Positions 63,199 through 64,000 of a DNA stretch of 64,000 nt are shown piece by piece. The stretch covers positions 682,001-746,000 of the forward strand of contig NZ_JALQCS010000001.1 in the NCBI RefSeq assembly GCF_023277115.1, in the 5' to 3' direction. Made by a program: the position numbers and the translations under genes. The notes under the pieces were generated by a model. The model was given only the letters and a program-made list of their open reading frames with translations. It was not told the DNA's origin and did no database searches. The stretch comes from Acidithiobacillus acidisediminis. GTDB taxonomy: Bacteria; Pseudomonadota; Gammaproteobacteria; Acidithiobacillales; Acidithiobacillaceae. How positions within the stretch are numbered: the stretch's first letter is position 1; each line of letters opens with the position of its first letter.

Positions 63199-64000
63199 TT
63201 GCCATTCTCTCTTCCCCCCCGCGCCTGGTTACGAATCAGGTCGAGCCTCTGCACGAACTCGAAGAACACATCATTCGCAATCAGTGCGCCATCGAGCGTT
63301 GGTTCCGTTGCCAGTGGCAACAAACCCCGCCGCCTTTTTACGGTTCGGTAGATTTGCGCAATGCCGGCTTCAAGCTGGCACCTATCGACACCAACCTGTT
63401 TCCGGCGGGCTTCAACAATCTCAATCCCGAGCATTCGGCGCTGTATATCACTGCCATCCAGCACTACCTGGATCAGTATCATCCGAGCTTGGAACGCTTG
63501 CTGCTCATCCCGGAAAACCATACCCGCAACCTGTTCTATCTGGAAAATGTGGCACGCCTGGCGGAGCTCCTGCGTGCGGCGGGTCTGGAAGTTCGTGTCG
63601 CTTCCTGGGCCAGCGATAGTGCCCAGGACATCGATCTGCCTTCGGGCGAGCGCCTGCACCTCGATGTCCTGGAACGGGTTGGTGCGCGCCTGCGCGTTGG
63701 CGACTTCGATCCGGAGCTGATCCTGCTCAATAACGATCTCTCGGGCGGTGCACCGGAACTGTTGCACGGGCTGGAACAGGAGGTCCTGCCGCCGCTCGCA
63801 GCAGGCTGGCAACATCGGCGTAAGAGTCAGCACTTTAGTCATTATCGGCGCCTTGCGGTGGAATTTTCCGAGGTCATCGATATCGACCCCTGGCTCATTG
63901 ATCCGTTCTTTCGTCGTTGTAGCAACATTAATTTTCTCCAGGCAGAGGGCCTCGACTGTTTGGTCACCAATGTTGATGCGGTACTGGCCGAGATTGACGA
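63195..64000 (+). CDS. gshA: Glutamate-cysteine ligase, ferrooxidans-type (3' end outside window)
   Basis: The first 268 residues are present; the gene runs off the window without a stop. The N-terminal sequence (SVDLRNAGFKLAPIDTNLFPAGFNNL, in part FKLAPIDTNLFPAGFN) and later LLLIPENHTRN, ILLNNDLSGG and GWQHRRKSQHF match the distinct GshA family first defined in Thiobacillus ferrooxidans, which is unrelated in detail to the E. coli enzyme. It makes gamma-glutamylcysteine for glutathione. The ATG at 63195 overlaps the gltA stop (ATGA). Confidence 0.88.
   Translation, partial: MIAILSSPPRLVTNQVEPLHELEEHIIRNQCAIERWFRCQWQQTPPPFYGSVDLRNAGFKLAPIDTNLFPAGFNNLNPEHSALYITAIQHYLDQYHPSLERLLLIPENHTRNLFYLENVARLAELLRAAGLEVRVASWASDSAQDIDLPSGERLHLDVLERVGARLRVGDFDPELILLNNDLSGGAPELLHGLEQEVLPPLAAGWQHRRKSQHFSHYRRLAVEFSEVIDIDPWLIDPFFRRCSNINFLQAEGLDCLVTNVDAVLAEID

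Overview
The window is a continuous stretch of bacterial chromosome, roughly 60% GC by eye, densely packed with core genes on both strands. It looks like an Acidithiobacillus-type acidophilic autotroph. This is an inference from gene content: a glutamate-cysteine ligase of the kind first described in Thiobacillus (Acidithiobacillus) ferrooxidans, the ResB/CcsA system II cytochrome c maturation pair, class I fructose bisphosphatase, a pyruvate dehydrogenase locus with fused E2-E3, and gammaproteobacterial-style genes (sspB, zapD, slyD, fis, mlaFEDCB, ettA). There is no 16S gene, tRNA, insertion sequence, integrase, phage gene or CRISPR array. Coding density is about 95%. The only gene-free stretch over 300 bp is 42548-42898, which holds the divergent mlaF and speD promoters and a long speD leader.

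Layout. 1-5115: engB (cut by the edge) diverges from resB-ccsA; a convergent minus-strand group holds a tiny coupled membrane ORF, panD and an MFS transporter. 5235-7565: ettA, then a nitroreductase gene whose promoter contains a nested palindrome. 7645-11714: plus-strand group aroQ-accB-accC-prmA-zinc-ribbon protein-fis. 11696-12768: minus-strand lytic transglycosylase and sspB. 12912-13658: an orphan TraT-family lipoprotein closed by a strong terminator. 13745-26510: a long minus-strand run of 13 genes (gst, xthA, hemH, slyD, anmK, aroE, pilB, pilS, pilR, pilD, coaE, zapD, fbp), many overlapping by 4 bp. 26628-29442: rlmJ, an unknown 91-aa protein, an exoA-type nuclease and prmB. 29439-32796: a LysR regulator diverging from a DHA2 transporter, then an MscS channel. 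32903-37320: argS and a SPOR protein, ybjN-rsmA on the minus strand, and an HNH nuclease.

37324-42547 is an eight-gene minus-strand operon: mlaF-mlaE-mlaD-mlaC-mlaB, a lone ABC ATPase, an S4 RNA-binding protein and pdxA. 42899-46985 has speD, plsY/folB (divergent), a secreted DUF4168 protein, rplM-rpsI and argC. 47141-55216 contains three consecutive cyclic-di-GMP genes: a stand-alone EAL protein, a MASE1-GAF-GGDEF-EAL protein and a periplasmic-sensor-GGDEF-EAL protein. All three end in the same extra domain, which resembles the zinc-binding CZB domain and keeps a full ligand set in only one. Two small envelope proteins follow. 56030-61480 is the pyruvate dehydrogenase locus with E1 alpha, E1 beta and a single 990-residue E2-E3 fusion, then a PsiE-like protein. 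The window ends with erpA, citrate synthase and the start of gshA.

The most unusual items are the E2-E3 fusion with two almost identical lipoyl domains, the c-di-GMP triplet with its shared C-terminal domain, the coupled micro-ORF ahead of panD, the nested palindrome in the nitroreductase promoter, and the orphan ATPase inside the mla operon. I found no obvious new defence or mobile system.
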